Part shown: piece by piece, positions 34,274 through 42,462 of the stretch
Layout: each line of letters begins with the position of its first letter
How positions within the stretch are numbered: position 1 is the first letter of the stretch
Assembly (NCBI GenBank): GCA_003136675.1
Contig: PLFE01000141.1
Coordinates: forward strand, 17,829-81,828
Source of the DNA: Bryobacterales bacterium
Lineage (GTDB): Bacteria; Acidobacteriota; Terriglobia; Bryobacterales; Bryobacteraceae
Length of the DNA stretch: 64,000 bases
Reading direction: 5' to 3'
The notes under the pieces: model-generated
What the model saw: only the letters and a program-made list of their open reading frames with translations
Told to the model about the DNA's origin: nothing
Database searches by the model: none
Made by a program: the position numbers and the translations under genes

Positions 34274-35139
34274 AAGCGCCGCTGGCCCTTTTGTGCCTCT
34301 TGATGCTCGGTTGTTCGGGGAAGCCGCGCATCACGGTCGGCTCGAAAAACTTCACCGAACAACTTATTCTGGGCGAAATCATCGCTCAGCAGATTGAGCG
34401 CGAACTGCACACCGACGTGCGGCGCAAGCTGGATTTGGGCGGAACATTTCTGGCGCACCGGGCGATGGTGAGCGGATCGATCGACCTCTATCCGGAATAT
34501 ACCGGCACGGCGCTCACAGCGGTTCTGAAGCAGCCGGTGGTAAAAGATCCGGCCGAGGCTCTGGCTCGCGTTCGGAAGGGCTATGCACCATGGCACATCC
34601 GCTGGATGGACCCGCTGGGGTTCGAGAACACGTTTGCCATGGCAATAAGGCGGGCGGACGCGCAATCCCGCAATGTTCGCACTCTCAGCGACGCCGGAGC
34701 TGATCAAGCGGGATGGCGCATGGGCGCGGGCTACGAATTCGAGCAGCGCCCCGACGGGCTCCCGGGTTTAGTTAAGACGTATGGCTTGCGCGTCGATGGC
34801 GCGGTGAAAACGATGGATCTTGGTCTGCTCTACAGGGCGCTGGCGCAGAATGACGTGGATATGGTGGCCGGCAATTCCACCGACGGCGCACTGAGCGTTC
34901 TACCGGTCGAGGTGCTGAAGGATGACAAGCGCTATTTCCCGCCGTATGAAGTGGCGATTATTGTCCGGGAACAGGCCTTGGCCGAGTTTCCGGGGCTCGA
35001 AACAGCACTCGCAAAGCTGAGTGGAAAAATCACCACCGGGATGATGCGCAAGTGGAATTACGAGGTGGATGGGAAACATCGACCGGTCCGCGAGGTTGCA
35101 GCGACGGCTTTGGGGGAGATCGAACGCCGCGGGCCGTGA
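34270..35139 (+). CDS. substrate-binding lipoprotein of an OpuCC/EgtU-like importer
   Basis: A 289-residue periplasmic binding protein. A lipobox (LLMLGC) follows the leader, so it is lipid-anchored. The type II fold starts with ITVGSKNFTEQLILGEIIAQ, then GSIDLYPEYTGTALTAVL, GYEFEQRPDGLPGLVKTYGL, and NDVDMVAGNSTDGAL, all conserved in OpuCC-class proteins that bind quaternary amines such as betaine, choline and carnitine. EgtU of pneumococcus, where the domain is fused to the permease, binds ergothioneine; here permease and binding protein are separate. The ATG overlaps the permease stop as ATGA. The ligand is inferred from context, not shown. Confidence 0.88.
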   Translation: MKAPLALLCLLMLGCSGKPRITVGSKNFTEQLILGEIIAQQIERELHTDVRRKLDLGGTFLAHRAMVSGSIDLYPEYTGTALTAVLKQPVVKDPAEALARVRKGYAPWHIRWMDPLGFENTFAMAIRRADAQSRNVRTLSDAGADQAGWRMGAGYEFEQRPDGLPGLVKTYGLRVDGAVKTMDLGLLYRALAQNDVDMVAGNSTDGALSVLPVEVLKDDKRYFPPYEVAIIVREQALAEFPGLETALAKLSGKITTGMMRKWNYEVDGKHRPVREVAATALGEIERRGP

Positions 35140-35155
35140 TGCTGCCTCACGCCGG

Positions 35156-35656
35156 CTATTTCGCCTCAAACTGCGCCAGTTCCCGATTCTTCCGCACCTG
35201 ATCAATTGGGAAAACCTGGTTGTGGATCACCAGCCAGATTCCCGCGGGAAGAATCCTCGCCGCCAGCAAACTCTCCGTAAGATTCTGCAATCCATCCGAC
35301 CGTTCAAAACCAAGCGGCGTCATGGCCCCGGTGAAAACAATAGGCACGCGTAGATCCTGCAAATGCACCTTCAGATAAATCCCTGTGTCGACCAGCGTAT
35401 CCGTGCCATGCGTGATGACGATTGGACCCGGATCTTGCAGCGCCGATTCCACCGCTTGCAACACCTGCCTCCGGTCGCCGTCCGTCATCTCCAGACTGTC
35501 CTTGTTCATCAGATGGCGTACTGAGATATGCGAATCCGGAAGACGCAGCTGACTCAAATAGCGGTCGATCTTGGTCTCCAGATTCTGCACCTGGCCAGAC
35601 TGTTCCGAATAGATTTTCTCAATGGTGCCGCCCGTGGAAAGCAAATGGATTTTCAC
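35156..35656 (-). CDS. single-domain asparaginase-like protein
   Basis: A 166-residue protein that contains only the N-terminal catalytic domain of the L-asparaginase family: LLSTGGTIEKIY with the nucleophile Thr (about residue 10), the second catalytic motif ITHGTDTLVDT (about residue 82) and FTGAMTPLGFERSDGLQNL. Full enzymes have about 330 residues; the C-terminal domain that completes the active site of the tetramer is absent, and the end (NRELAQFEAK) is not abrupt. Short forms of this kind exist in databases as asparaginase-domain proteins of unknown activity. It converges on the binding-protein gene with 16 bases between stops. Confidence 0.83.
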   Translation of the reverse strand: MKIHLLSTGGTIEKIYSEQSGQVQNLETKIDRYLSQLRLPDSHISVRHLMNKDSLEMTDGDRRQVLQAVESALQDPGPIVITHGTDTLVDTGIYLKVHLQDLRVPIVFTGAMTPLGFERSDGLQNLTESLLAARILPAGIWLVIHNQVFPIDQVRKNRELAQFEAK

Positions 35657-35695
35657 TTGATTCGATTATCTCCATTACAAATCCCGTTACTCCCC

Positions 35696-35743
35696 TTGTC
35701 AAACTAGGAGAGCGCAGGATATACTCCTAGTTAGGCTAGGAGG
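35696..35743 (+). promoter_or_regulatory. padR promoter with three CTAGGAG-type half-sites overlapping it
   Basis: A sigma-70-like promoter: TTGTCA (35696-35701), an 18-base spacer and TATACT (35720-35725). CTAGGAG at 35704-35710 sits next to the -35 box. CTCCTAG (35724-35730) and CTAGGAG (35736-35742) form a perfect inverted repeat with a five-base spacer; its left arm overlaps the -10 box and its right arm contains the AGGAGG ribosome site (35738-35743) of the padR gene. A dimeric repressor, most simply PadR itself, bound here would block transcription. That reading is inference. Confidence 0.7.
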
Positions 35744-35753
35744 CCATCGTAAC

Positions 35754-36095
35754 TTGGGCAAGACCGTAGACCTGCTCCCGGGCACTCTGGACATGCTGAT
35801 CCTGAAAGCCGTGTCCCTGAAGCCGCTTCACGGGTACGGAGTCTTACTGCGCATCCGCCAGATTTCAGGCGAGGCGCTGGAGATTCCACAGGGGTCGCTT
35901 TACCCCGCCCTTTACCGATTGGAGCATCACGATTTGATCACGGCGGAATGGGCGCAAAGCGAGAACAACCGCCGGGCCAAATACTACACCTTAACGGCCG
36001 CGGGGCGACGCCGCCTTCGGGAAGAGACCGCCGGATGGAACCGGCTGGCTTGTGCGATTGCCGCCGCGTTGAATACGACGCCGGAGGAACTCTGA
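35754..36095 (+). CDS. PadR family transcriptional regulator
   Basis: A 113-residue winged-helix repressor. The fold reads LLPGTLDMLILKAVSLKPLHGYGVLLRI (helices 1-2), then IPQGSLYPALYRLEHHDLI (recognition helix) and the wing NNRRAKYYTLTAAGRRRL. A short C-terminal helix completes it. The TTG start at 35754 has AGGAGG ten bases upstream. In Acidobacteria small PadR genes of this type are regularly followed by an ADOP permease gene, as here (three bases between stop and ATG). Ligand unknown. Confidence 0.93.
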   Translation: MGKTVDLLPGTLDMLILKAVSLKPLHGYGVLLRIRQISGEALEIPQGSLYPALYRLEHHDLITAEWAQSENNRRAKYYTLTAAGRRRLREETAGWNRLACAIAAALNTTPEEL

Positions 36096-36097
36096 GC

Positions 36098-38734
36098 ATG
36101 AGACGCCGCCGGGATTTTGAATACAACATGGCCCAGGAACTGCGCTTCCACATTGAGCGGTACGCGGAGGATCTGGTGCGCTCAGGCGTTTCCCCGGAAG
36201 AAGCGTCACGCCGCGCGCGTATCGAATTCGGGGGCGTCAATACCGTAAAAGGCGAGTGCCGCGAGGCGCGCGGATTGCAGTTCCTCGACGAGCTTTCGAG
36301 GGAACTGCGCTATGCCGCCCGGTTGCTGCGGAAAACACCGGGATTCACGGTCACCGCTCTGCTGACGACTGCCGTCTGTCTTGGCGCGAACCTGGCCGTA
36401 TTTGCCGTCATCGACTCAATTTTGCTTCGCCCGCTGCCCTTTCCACGCGCTAACCGCCTCGTTACGCTGTTTAACACTTACCCGAAGGCCGGCGTCGAGC
36501 GCGATGGCTCCTCCATCACCAATTACTATGAACGCCGTGGTCAGATCCCCGCTTTCGGTTCGCTCTCCATCTATCGTTACGGGACGGCGACCCTTGGTGA
36601 GCCCGGGTTCACGGAACGCGAACAGATTACGCGCGTATCTCCTGAGTTTTTCTCCACCCTGGGCGTGGGTCCGGCGATGGGCCGCACCTTCACAGAGGCG
36701 GAAACCACCTATGAGACGAATAGCGTGGCCCTGCTTACCGATGCCTGTTGGCGTCAGCAGTACAGCGCCGACCCGCACGTGATCGGGAAGCAGATTCGCG
36801 TCGACGGCCTTCCCGTAACGGTGATCGGAGTCTTACCGCCCGCCTTCCGTTTCCTCTCGTCCGAGGCGCGCATCTACTTCCCCCTGGCGTCGCACCCCCA
36901 GGATCGCATCCCGTTGCAACGCCACTCGGGCGGGAATGTAACGCAGATGATCGCGCGGCTCAGACCCGGCGCAACCCTCGCGCAAGCGCAATCCCAGATC
37001 GACGCGCAGAATGCCGTGCTGGAAGTTGACGATCCAGAGGCCCGCATGATGGCCGACGCGGGCTTTCGAACAATGGTGGTTCCCCTTCACGCCGACCATG
37101 TGGCCGCCGTGCGCCCCACGCTACTGCTACTGCAAGCTGGCGTGCTGGCGCTTCTTTTGATCGGCGCAGTCAATCTCGTGAATCTGCTTCTGATCCGCGC
37201 GGGCAGTCGCGTCAAGGAACTGGCTGTCAGGCAGGCTCTCGGCGCGAGCCGCGGCCATGTGATCAGCGAAACCCTGGTTGAAACGATGTTACTCACCTTG
37301 GCTGGGGGATTACTGGGTGTCGTGGTGGCGGCCGGCGGAATCCGCCTTCTGAGCATTTTGGGTACAGATAGCCTGCCTCTCGCAAGCGGCATTACCTTCA
37401 ATGCGCGGATGGCAATGGTTGCGATTGCCGCTTCGGCGGCGTTGGGGATCGTGCTCGCCGCTCCGATCGCATGGTTCAACATCAGAGGCCATCTGGCAAA
37501 CGCGCTTCAATCCATTGCCCGCGGGGGCACAGGAAGCCACGCCGCTCAACGACTGCGACACAGCTTCATCGTCGCTCAGATCGCGCTGGCCTTCATACTT
37601 CTGTCCGGGGCAGGCCTGCTCGGGCTCAGTCTCAAACGGGCGATGGCTGTCTCGCCTGGATTTCGCCCCGACCACATCCTGACCGGACAAATCTCGTTGC
37701 CCTTCAAAAACTATCCGGATGAAGCGGCGCGCCTGGCGTTCACGGAGAAATTGATCCGGCGGATCGACGCTCAACCGGGCGTTGTCGCCGCCGGCGTTGC
37801 CAGCAATGTTCCGCTTAGCGGGAAGAGTGGCAAGAGCGCGGTAAAGGTGAAGGGCCGCTTGGCCAGGCCAGGTGAATCCCCACGCGCCCTCTACTCCTAT
37901 TGGGTCGGAGGCGATTACTTCACCGCCCTGGGATTCACGTTGCGAGAAGGCCGATTCCTCACGGCGGCCGATTCACGAAGCGCGGAGCGCGTCTGCGCGG
38001 TGGACGAGGATTTCGCCCGCTACTATTTTCCGGATGGCAACGCCCTGGGCAAACACTTGTTCCTTGGGTCCAACGAGGGTAGCGATGCGGAGGCGTTCGC
38101 GATTGTCGGCGTGGTTGGCAACGTGAAGCAGGCTGGCCTCACAGATGATACAGCGCAAGGCGCGGTTTATTATCCCTACGCCTTTCGCACTGATAACGAT
38201 GTCTTTGTCGCTGTCCGGACAGCCTTTCCGCCGCAATCCCTCGAATCGGCCCTCCAGAGGATAGTTCGTCAGATCGACCCTGACCTGCCGGTAAACGACA
38301 TTCAGTCGATGGAGGCGCGCATTTCCGACAGCCTGACCACCCGCCGCTCCCCCGCGCTGCTGGCCGGACTCTTCTCCGCGATTGCGCTGCTGCTTACGGC
38401 CATTGGAACCTATGGCGTATTGAGCTACGCCGTCGCGCAGCGCCGTCGCGAGATCGGTTTGCGCATGGCACTGGGCGCTCAGCCGGCCCAGATTCGAAGT
38501 CAGTTCCTTTCTCTCGCTTTCCGGCTGCTCGCGTGTGGGATGTTGCTGGGGTTCGCGGGGGCTTGGGCTGCGGGACGAGCGATGGGCACGGTTCTCTACC
38601 ATGTGCCGGCGCTTGACTTATCAATCCTCGCGGGGGCTGCCGGAGTCATGTGCTTTGTCTCATTAGCGGCGTGCCTCGTCCCATCCCAGCGCGCGGCGCG
38701 GATTTCTCCGATGGAATCATTAGCGGAGGAATAG
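36098..38734 (+). CDS. acidobacterial duplicated permease (ADOP, MacB/FtsX type)
   Basis: An 878-residue membrane protein made of two MacB-like halves. The N-terminal helical cap (residues 1-60, MAQELRFHIERYAEDLV and SPEEASRRARIEFGG) is the PadR-linked extension. Then TM1 (TVTALLTTAVCLGANLAVFAVI), a long periplasmic domain, three TMs around residues 340-480 (LLLQAGVLALLLIGAVNLVNLLLI and following), a second TM/periplasmic unit from about residue 490, and a final three-TM bundle ending PSQRAARISPMESLAEE. No ATPase gene is adjacent, so it is an orphan permease; export of a peptide or toxic compound is a guess from MacB relatives. Confidence 0.92.
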   Translation: MRRRRDFEYNMAQELRFHIERYAEDLVRSGVSPEEASRRARIEFGGVNTVKGECREARGLQFLDELSRELRYAARLLRKTPGFTVTALLTTAVCLGANLAVFAVIDSILLRPLPFPRANRLVTLFNTYPKAGVERDGSSITNYYERRGQIPAFGSLSIYRYGTATLGEPGFTEREQITRVSPEFFSTLGVGPAMGRTFTEAETTYETNSVALLTDACWRQQYSADPHVIGKQIRVDGLPVTVIGVLPPAFRFLSSEARIYFPLASHPQDRIPLQRHSGGNVTQMIARLRPGATLAQAQSQIDAQNAVLEVDDPEARMMADAGFRTMVVPLHADHVAAVRPTLLLLQAGVLALLLIGAVNLVNLLLIRAGSRVKELAVRQALGASRGHVISETLVETMLLTLAGGLLGVVVAAGGIRLLSILGTDSLPLASGITFNARMAMVAIAASAALGIVLAAPIAWFNIRGHLANALQSIARGGTGSHAAQRLRHSFIVAQIALAFILLSGAGLLGLSLKRAMAVSPGFRPDHILTGQISLPFKNYPDEAARLAFTEKLIRRIDAQPGVVAAGVASNVPLSGKSGKSAVKVKGRLARPGESPRALYSYWVGGDYFTALGFTLREGRFLTAADSRSAERVCAVDEDFARYYFPDGNALGKHLFLGSNEGSDAEAFAIVGVVGNVKQAGLTDDTAQGAVYYPYAFRTDNDVFVAVRTAFPPQSLESALQRIVRQIDPDLPVNDIQSMEARISDSLTTRRSPALLAGLFSAIALLLTAIGTYGVLSYAVAQRRREIGLRMALGAQPAQIRSQFLSLAFRLLACGMLLGFAGAWAAGRAMGTVLYHVPALDLSILAGAAGVMCFVSLAACLVPSQRAARISPMESLAEE

Positions 38735-38775
38735 GGCAACCCATCTGGTCCATAATTAGAGAGGGGTCGGTCTTA

Positions 38776-38928
38776 GTGACCATTCAGATTACGAAACCGG
38801 AGATCGAGGCGCTCATCGAGCAGCGCCTGCGGAGCGGCGCATTCAAGGATGCCGAGGATGTCATCCTGCAAGCGCTTCAGTCAATGCGGGCAATCAACAT
38901 CAGACCTCTTGGAACATTGGACAGCTAA
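38776..38928 (+). CDS. possible orphan antitoxin, ParD-like ribbon-helix-helix
   Basis: A 50-residue product starting at GTG, with AGAGGGG about 11 bases upstream. The pattern TIQITKPEIEALIEQRLRSGAFKDAEDVILQALQSM is that of ParD/CopG-type antitoxins: a beta strand, a helix, the turn SGAFKDAEDVI and a second helix. No ParE, PIN or other toxin gene follows within the 120 bases before the next gene, so either the toxin was lost or this is an orphan regulator. Confidence 0.55.
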   Translation: MTIQITKPEIEALIEQRLRSGAFKDAEDVILQALQSMRAINIRPLGTLDS

Positions 38929-39051
38929 CGCCTTGGACGTGAACTTCACTTCATCGAGGCTGGTTCTGTTGGTGGATGCGCTAAATGGTTTGGTTGTAGC
39001 CGCCGAGCAGTTCGCGAATGATCTTTCTGACGTATCAGCGCTTGCAGCCCG

Positions 39052-39951
39052 TTATCCGTTCGGGAACAAGAACATCAACATGCCGCCAACGCGCGCGCCC
39101 CAGGCGCCCTCATTATGCCCCGCGCCATCGTCTTCCACGTAGCAAAGATCCTCACCCTGCCGCCAACCCTTACGCAGCATTACATCCCGCAAGGTGCGGA
39201 CATCCGCAAGAATTCTTGCCGGCCGGTTTCCTTCCGCCGTTCCAATATCCAGCCACACCCTCACCGCGGGCTTCTGCCGCAAGCGTCGAACATCCTTCAA
39301 AATTATCCGGCGATCCCACCACACCGAAGGCGACATCACCGCGAGCTTTCCAAAAACATCGGGCCGCATCAACCCCACGAATAGCGCCAGCAATCCGCCT
39401 AAGGAGGATCCGCCCAGAGCGGTATGCGCGGCATCGTTCCGCGTTCGGTAGTGGCTGTCGATGAAGGGTTTCAATTCTTCCACCAGCATCCGCGCGTAAA
39501 GATCGGCCTTACCCCCACGCCCTACGCGCCGGTCCGCCGTGGGCGTGTATTCATCCATGCGCGCCATGCCGGTGTTATAGATCCCCACGATGATGATTGG
39601 CTGGATGACGCCGCGCGAGATCATGTCCTCCGCGGTCTCGTCCACATGCCATTCCTGCCCGGGAACAAAAGATGTCGCACCGTCAAAAAGATTCTGCCCG
39701 TCGTTCAAATAGAGAACGGGATAATGGCGCTGTCTCTCCTGGTCATAGCCCGGCGGCAGATACACCAGCACGTCGCGATCGTCCGCCAGAAAACCGGAGT
39801 GGAACCGGCGGTGAATGCGAAACGCGCCTGTCAGCGTGTGCTGTCTTCCGTCCTGATGATCTGAATGAGGTTCCGGCGGCGGCTGCTGATAGGGGGGGAA
39901 CGGTGTTTGAATTGGAACCATCCTGCAATTGAATTGCAACTCAGATTCCAT
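39052..39951 (-). CDS. alpha/beta-hydrolase esterase (Fes/esterase D-like, PF00756 type)
   Basis: A 299-residue hydrolase. Visible are VLVYLPPGYDQ, YPVLYLNDGQNLFDG, the acyl-binding region IIIVGIYNTG, the nucleophile elbow ALGGSSLGGLLAL (Ser about residue 195) and SPSVWWD; the C-terminal His is in DGAGHNEGAW. Such enzymes cleave feruloyl, siderophore or other esters. No signal peptide is evident, so it may be cytosolic. Its ATG at 39951 follows the TAG stop of the zinc-ribbon gene with no base between, so the two are cotranslated; an ATG at 39921 is possible. Confidence 0.85.
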   Translation of the reverse strand: MESELQFNCRMVPIQTPFPPYQQPPPEPHSDHQDGRQHTLTGAFRIHRRFHSGFLADDRDVLVYLPPGYDQERQRHYPVLYLNDGQNLFDGATSFVPGQEWHVDETAEDMISRGVIQPIIIVGIYNTGMARMDEYTPTADRRVGRGGKADLYARMLVEELKPFIDSHYRTRNDAAHTALGGSSLGGLLALFVGLMRPDVFGKLAVMSPSVWWDRRIILKDVRRLRQKPAVRVWLDIGTAEGNRPARILADVRTLRDVMLRKGWRQGEDLCYVEDDGAGHNEGAWGARVGGMLMFLFPNG

Positions 39952-40293
39952 CTAGTCTAAATCAAAAGCGCGCTTCGGTGGGCCCTGATCGGGACTTTCC
40001 TTGGCTTGGCGGAGCAGTTCGTCGAACTTGCTCTCCAGTACCTTGCCGTGCTTCTGGTGGTCGGCGAAGCTTTTCTGGAATGCCTCTTCGCGGCGGCCGG
40101 CATCGCCCTTCAACCGCTGCACAGCCGCCGCCAGATCCTCAATCACCGGCGGCTTTTCCGGCTGCTTGTGGGCGATCACGGCGCGCGTCGCCGGATCGAT
40201 CTTCAGCACCGCGTCGCAGCACGGACATGTCACTTCAAATAAGTCTTGGACTTTCGCCATTTCTTCATGGTACCCTGCTACACTGGAAAACAT
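39952..40293 (-). CDS. small zinc-ribbon/helical protein, 113 aa
   Basis: The protein starts MFSSVAGYHEEMAKVQDLFE, contains a CPCCDAVLKIDP metal-binding-like knuckle (only one CxxC pair) and then a charged helical region of about 60 residues (LAAAVQRLKGDAGRREEAFQKSF) ending KRAFDLD. A strong ribosome site (AAAAGGGAGGT) lies four bases before the ATG at 40293; an internal ATG at 40260 is less likely. It diverges from recA with 64 bases between start codons and is directly followed by the esterase gene. Function unknown; similar small proteins are common in Acidobacteria. Confidence 0.75.
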   Translation of the reverse strand: MFSSVAGYHEEMAKVQDLFEVTCPCCDAVLKIDPATRAVIAHKQPEKPPVIEDLAAAVQRLKGDAGRREEAFQKSFADHQKHGKVLESKFDELLRQAKESPDQGPPKRAFDLD

Positions 40294-40357
40294 ATTACCT
40301 CCCTTTTGATTTTTGGTCGTTGAGGAGTACCGGAACCTTCTCGAGGAGAAACGAAAC

Positions 40358-41428
40358 ATGGACGAACGTGAACGCTCGCGCGCATTGGAACAAACGCTCG
40401 GGCAGATAGAAAAGCAATTTGGTAAAGGCTCGATCCTGCGCCTTGGCGGAAAAGACGTGGTACCGGTTTCCGTGATTTCAACCGGGTCGATCGGGCTCGA
40501 CGCGGCGCTCGGGATGGGCGGCTTTCCGCGCGGACGCATCTGCGAGATCTTCGGTCCGGAATCTTCCGGCAAAACCACCATTGCGCTCCAGGTAGTCGCG
40601 GAGGCGCAAAAAGTGGGCGGCATGGCGGCGTTCATCGACGTGGAACATGCGCTCGATCCGGCCTATGCGCGCAAACTGGGCGTCGATGTGGATAACCTCC
40701 TGGTCTCGCAGCCGGATTACGGCGAACAAGCTCTCGAAATCACAGCCGCTCTGGTCACCTCCGGGTCCATCGATGTGCTTGTGGTCGATTCGGTGGCGGC
40801 TTTGGTGCCGAAGGCCGAACTCGACGGCGAAATGGGCGATAGCCACATGGGCTTGCAGGCGCGGCTGATGTCGCAGGCGCTCCGCAAACTCACCGGGATT
40901 GTGTCCAAGTCGAACACCTGTCTGATCTTCATCAATCAGATTCGCGACAAAATCGGCGTGATGTTCGGCAGTCCCGAAACCACTACGGGCGGCCGCGCGC
41001 TGAAGTTCTACTCTTCCGTGCGCCTCGATATCCGGCGCATCGCCGCCATCAAAGATGGCGACGCAATTGTCGGCAACCGGACCAAGGTGAAGGTGGTGAA
41101 GAATAAGCTGGCGTCACCTTTCCGCGAAGCGGAGTTCGACATCATCTACGGCGAAGGAGTATCGCGCGAAGGGGACCTGATCGATCTGGGAGTGCTTCAC
41201 AACGCCATCGAGAAATCGGGGTCATGGTTCAGCTATAAGGGCGAACGCATCGGGCAGGGCCGCGAGAACGCACGGCAATTCCTCAAAGACAACGCCGATA
41301 TCCGGATGGCCGTGGATACGGAACTGCGCAAGGTTCTTGGACTGATCAAGTCCGAACCCGTCAACGGAATGCCGGTGCCCGAACCGGTGCAGATTTCGAA
41401 ACCCGCAGCGGCCGGGCGCAGAACCTAA
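40358..41428 (+). CDS. recA: DNA recombination protein RecA
   Basis: A 356-residue RecA ATPase for homologous recombination and SOS induction. The N-terminus [22 protein letters not shown], Walker [13 protein letters not shown], Walker [10 protein letters not shown], loop L1 [19 protein letters not shown], loop L2 ([20 protein letters not shown]) and a shortened C-terminal tail are all present. The ATG at 40358 is chosen for GAGGAG nine bases upstream and the expected length. The frame is open for 45 bases more upstream. TTCTCGAGGAGAA, an inverted repeat at 40338-40350, covers the ribosome site. Confidence 0.98.
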   Translation: MDERERSRALEQTLGQIEKQFGKGSILRLGGKDVVPVSVISTGSIGLDAALGMGGFPRGRICEIFGPESSGKTTIALQVVAEAQKVGGMAAFIDVEHALDPAYARKLGVDVDNLLVSQPDYGEQALEITAALVTSGSIDVLVVDSVAALVPKAELDGEMGDSHMGLQARLMSQALRKLTGIVSKSNTCLIFINQIRDKIGVMFGSPETTTGGRALKFYSSVRLDIRRIAAIKDGDAIVGNRTKVKVVKNKLASPFREAEFDIIYGEGVSREGDLIDLGVLHNAIEKSGSWFSYKGERIGQGRENARQFLKDNADIRMAVDTELRKVLGLIKSEPVNGMPVPEPVQISKPAAAGRRT

Positions 41429-41443
41429 TCTGGTTCCGTGATT

Positions 41444-42106
41444 TCAGGGAAGTGGCTTCATCGCCACTTCCTTGAAAAACACGATGTCATTGTTGCTGTG
41501 GTTCTGTAGTCCGAACCATCCCTTGTCGGGCCGCGGACCACGCTGCGGCTCGAAGGTGAACTTCATTGCGGGCACCGCGTCGCCTTCGTGGTAATCCGTC
41601 ACCTTTATTCCGTTTACGAACACCACGGTATGCGGCCCATCGATGGTGATCTCCATCGTGTTCCATTCCGGCCCCGGCTTGCCCGATCTGGCCAGCGGCT
41701 TCGTCAACGAATAAAGAGTACCCGTCGCGTGATATTCATCCTCCGGTTCCTTGCCTTCTTCCGGATGGTTGTCAATCTGCACCTCGAAGCCATAATTGAC
41801 GGGCATCCATTCCTCGCGCGGCTCTATGGGGATGCGGATAAAAACTCCTGAGTTGTCGTTTCGATCGCGCATTTTGTAAACCACGCGCAGCTTGCAATGG
41901 CCGATCGGTCCGCCCGTCCAATAGAGCAGGCCCATCCCTCCGCTGGTCTTGATGAGTCCATCGACCACTGAATCCGATCCTGGGCCGACGTGTTTCCAAC
42001 CCGTCAGGTCCTTGCCATCGAAGAGCTGCTTCCAGCCCTGATTGTCGTCGGCGGCGCCTAAATTCATGGCTGCGCCAGCGACCAATAAAAGAGTTGCGAT
42101 TCGCAT
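41444..42106 (-). CDS. secreted DUF1080 (3-keto-disaccharide hydrolase-like) protein
   Basis: A 220-residue exported protein with a signal peptide (MRIATLLLVAGAAMNLGAAD). The jelly-roll domain typical of DUF1080 shows WKQLFDGKDLTGWKHVG at the start, NSGVFIRIPIE in the middle and WFGLQNHSNNDIVFFKEVAMKPLP at the end. Relatives hydrolyse 3-keto-disaccharides or bind glycans; they are abundant in soil Acidobacteria, Planctomycetes and Verrucomicrobia. Start at ATG 42106; the longer frame lacks a leader at its N-terminus. It converges on recA with 15 bases between stops. Confidence 0.87.
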   Translation of the reverse strand: MRIATLLLVAGAAMNLGAADDNQGWKQLFDGKDLTGWKHVGPGSDSVVDGLIKTSGGMGLLYWTGGPIGHCKLRVVYKMRDRNDNSGVFIRIPIEPREEWMPVNYGFEVQIDNHPEEGKEPEDEYHATGTLYSLTKPLARSGKPGPEWNTMEITIDGPHTVVFVNGIKVTDYHEGDAVPAMKFTFEPQRGPRPDKGWFGLQNHSNNDIVFFKEVAMKPLP

Positions 42107-42116
42107 GAGCTTTACA

Positions 42117-42150
42117 TTACAACAAAGGCCCACCTGGCGAAGATGGGCCT
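42117..42150 (-). terminator. rho-independent terminator after the 61-aa gene
   Basis: On the minus strand AGGCCCA and TGGGCCT (42126-42150) form a 7-bp stem with an 11-base loop, followed by TTTGTTGT. It lies just downstream of the stop at 42168 and ahead of the DUF1080 start. Confidence 0.65.
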
Positions 42151-42167
42151 CGTGATCGCCGGAAAAT

Positions 42168-42353
42168 TTAGCTTGGTTGTTCGCTGCCGTCTTCTTTCTT
42201 TTCGAAATGGTCGGCAATAGCGCCGGCGCCTTCAAATCCAGTAATCGCGGCAGCGGCTTCCGTCACCATCGATGCATTCGGATCCAGCTTTTTCATGCCC
42301 TCCACTGCCGCCACAGCTCCCGCGATTTTCTCTGCGTCTTCCAAAAACCCCAT
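42168..42353 (-). CDS. small helical protein, 61 aa
   Basis: A short protein that starts MGFLEDAEKIAGAVAAVEG, continues with a helical alanine-rich stretch (MVTEAAAAITGFEGAGAIADHF) and ends with a charged tail (EKKEDGSEQPS). AGGAGA lies seven bases before the ATG at 42353 and a terminator follows the stop, so it is a real transcription unit. I do not recognise it. Similar length and composition to small soluble stress-type proteins, but no function should be read from that. Confidence 0.72.
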   Translation of the reverse strand: MGFLEDAEKIAGAVAAVEGMKKLDPNASMVTEAAAAITGFEGAGAIADHFEKKEDGSEQPS

Positions 42354-42462
42354 GCCCGCTCTCCTTGCATTCTCTTGTGATGAAATTTCCGCCCCTCTTC
42401 GGGGCGTCAATCAGCATAACACTGCAAGCGGATCGGGAGACGCTCCACCCAGAACGCTTCTC

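Noticed and set aside
38929-39142. Possible toxin partner after the antitoxin-like gene
   Set aside because: The open frame there overlaps the antitoxin-like gene in another frame and shows no ParE, RelE or PIN features.
41448-41471. 9-bp hairpin (GGAAGTGGC / GCCACTTCC) after recA
   Set aside because: No T-run follows on either strand and it encodes the last codons of the DUF1080 protein, so I do not call it a terminator.
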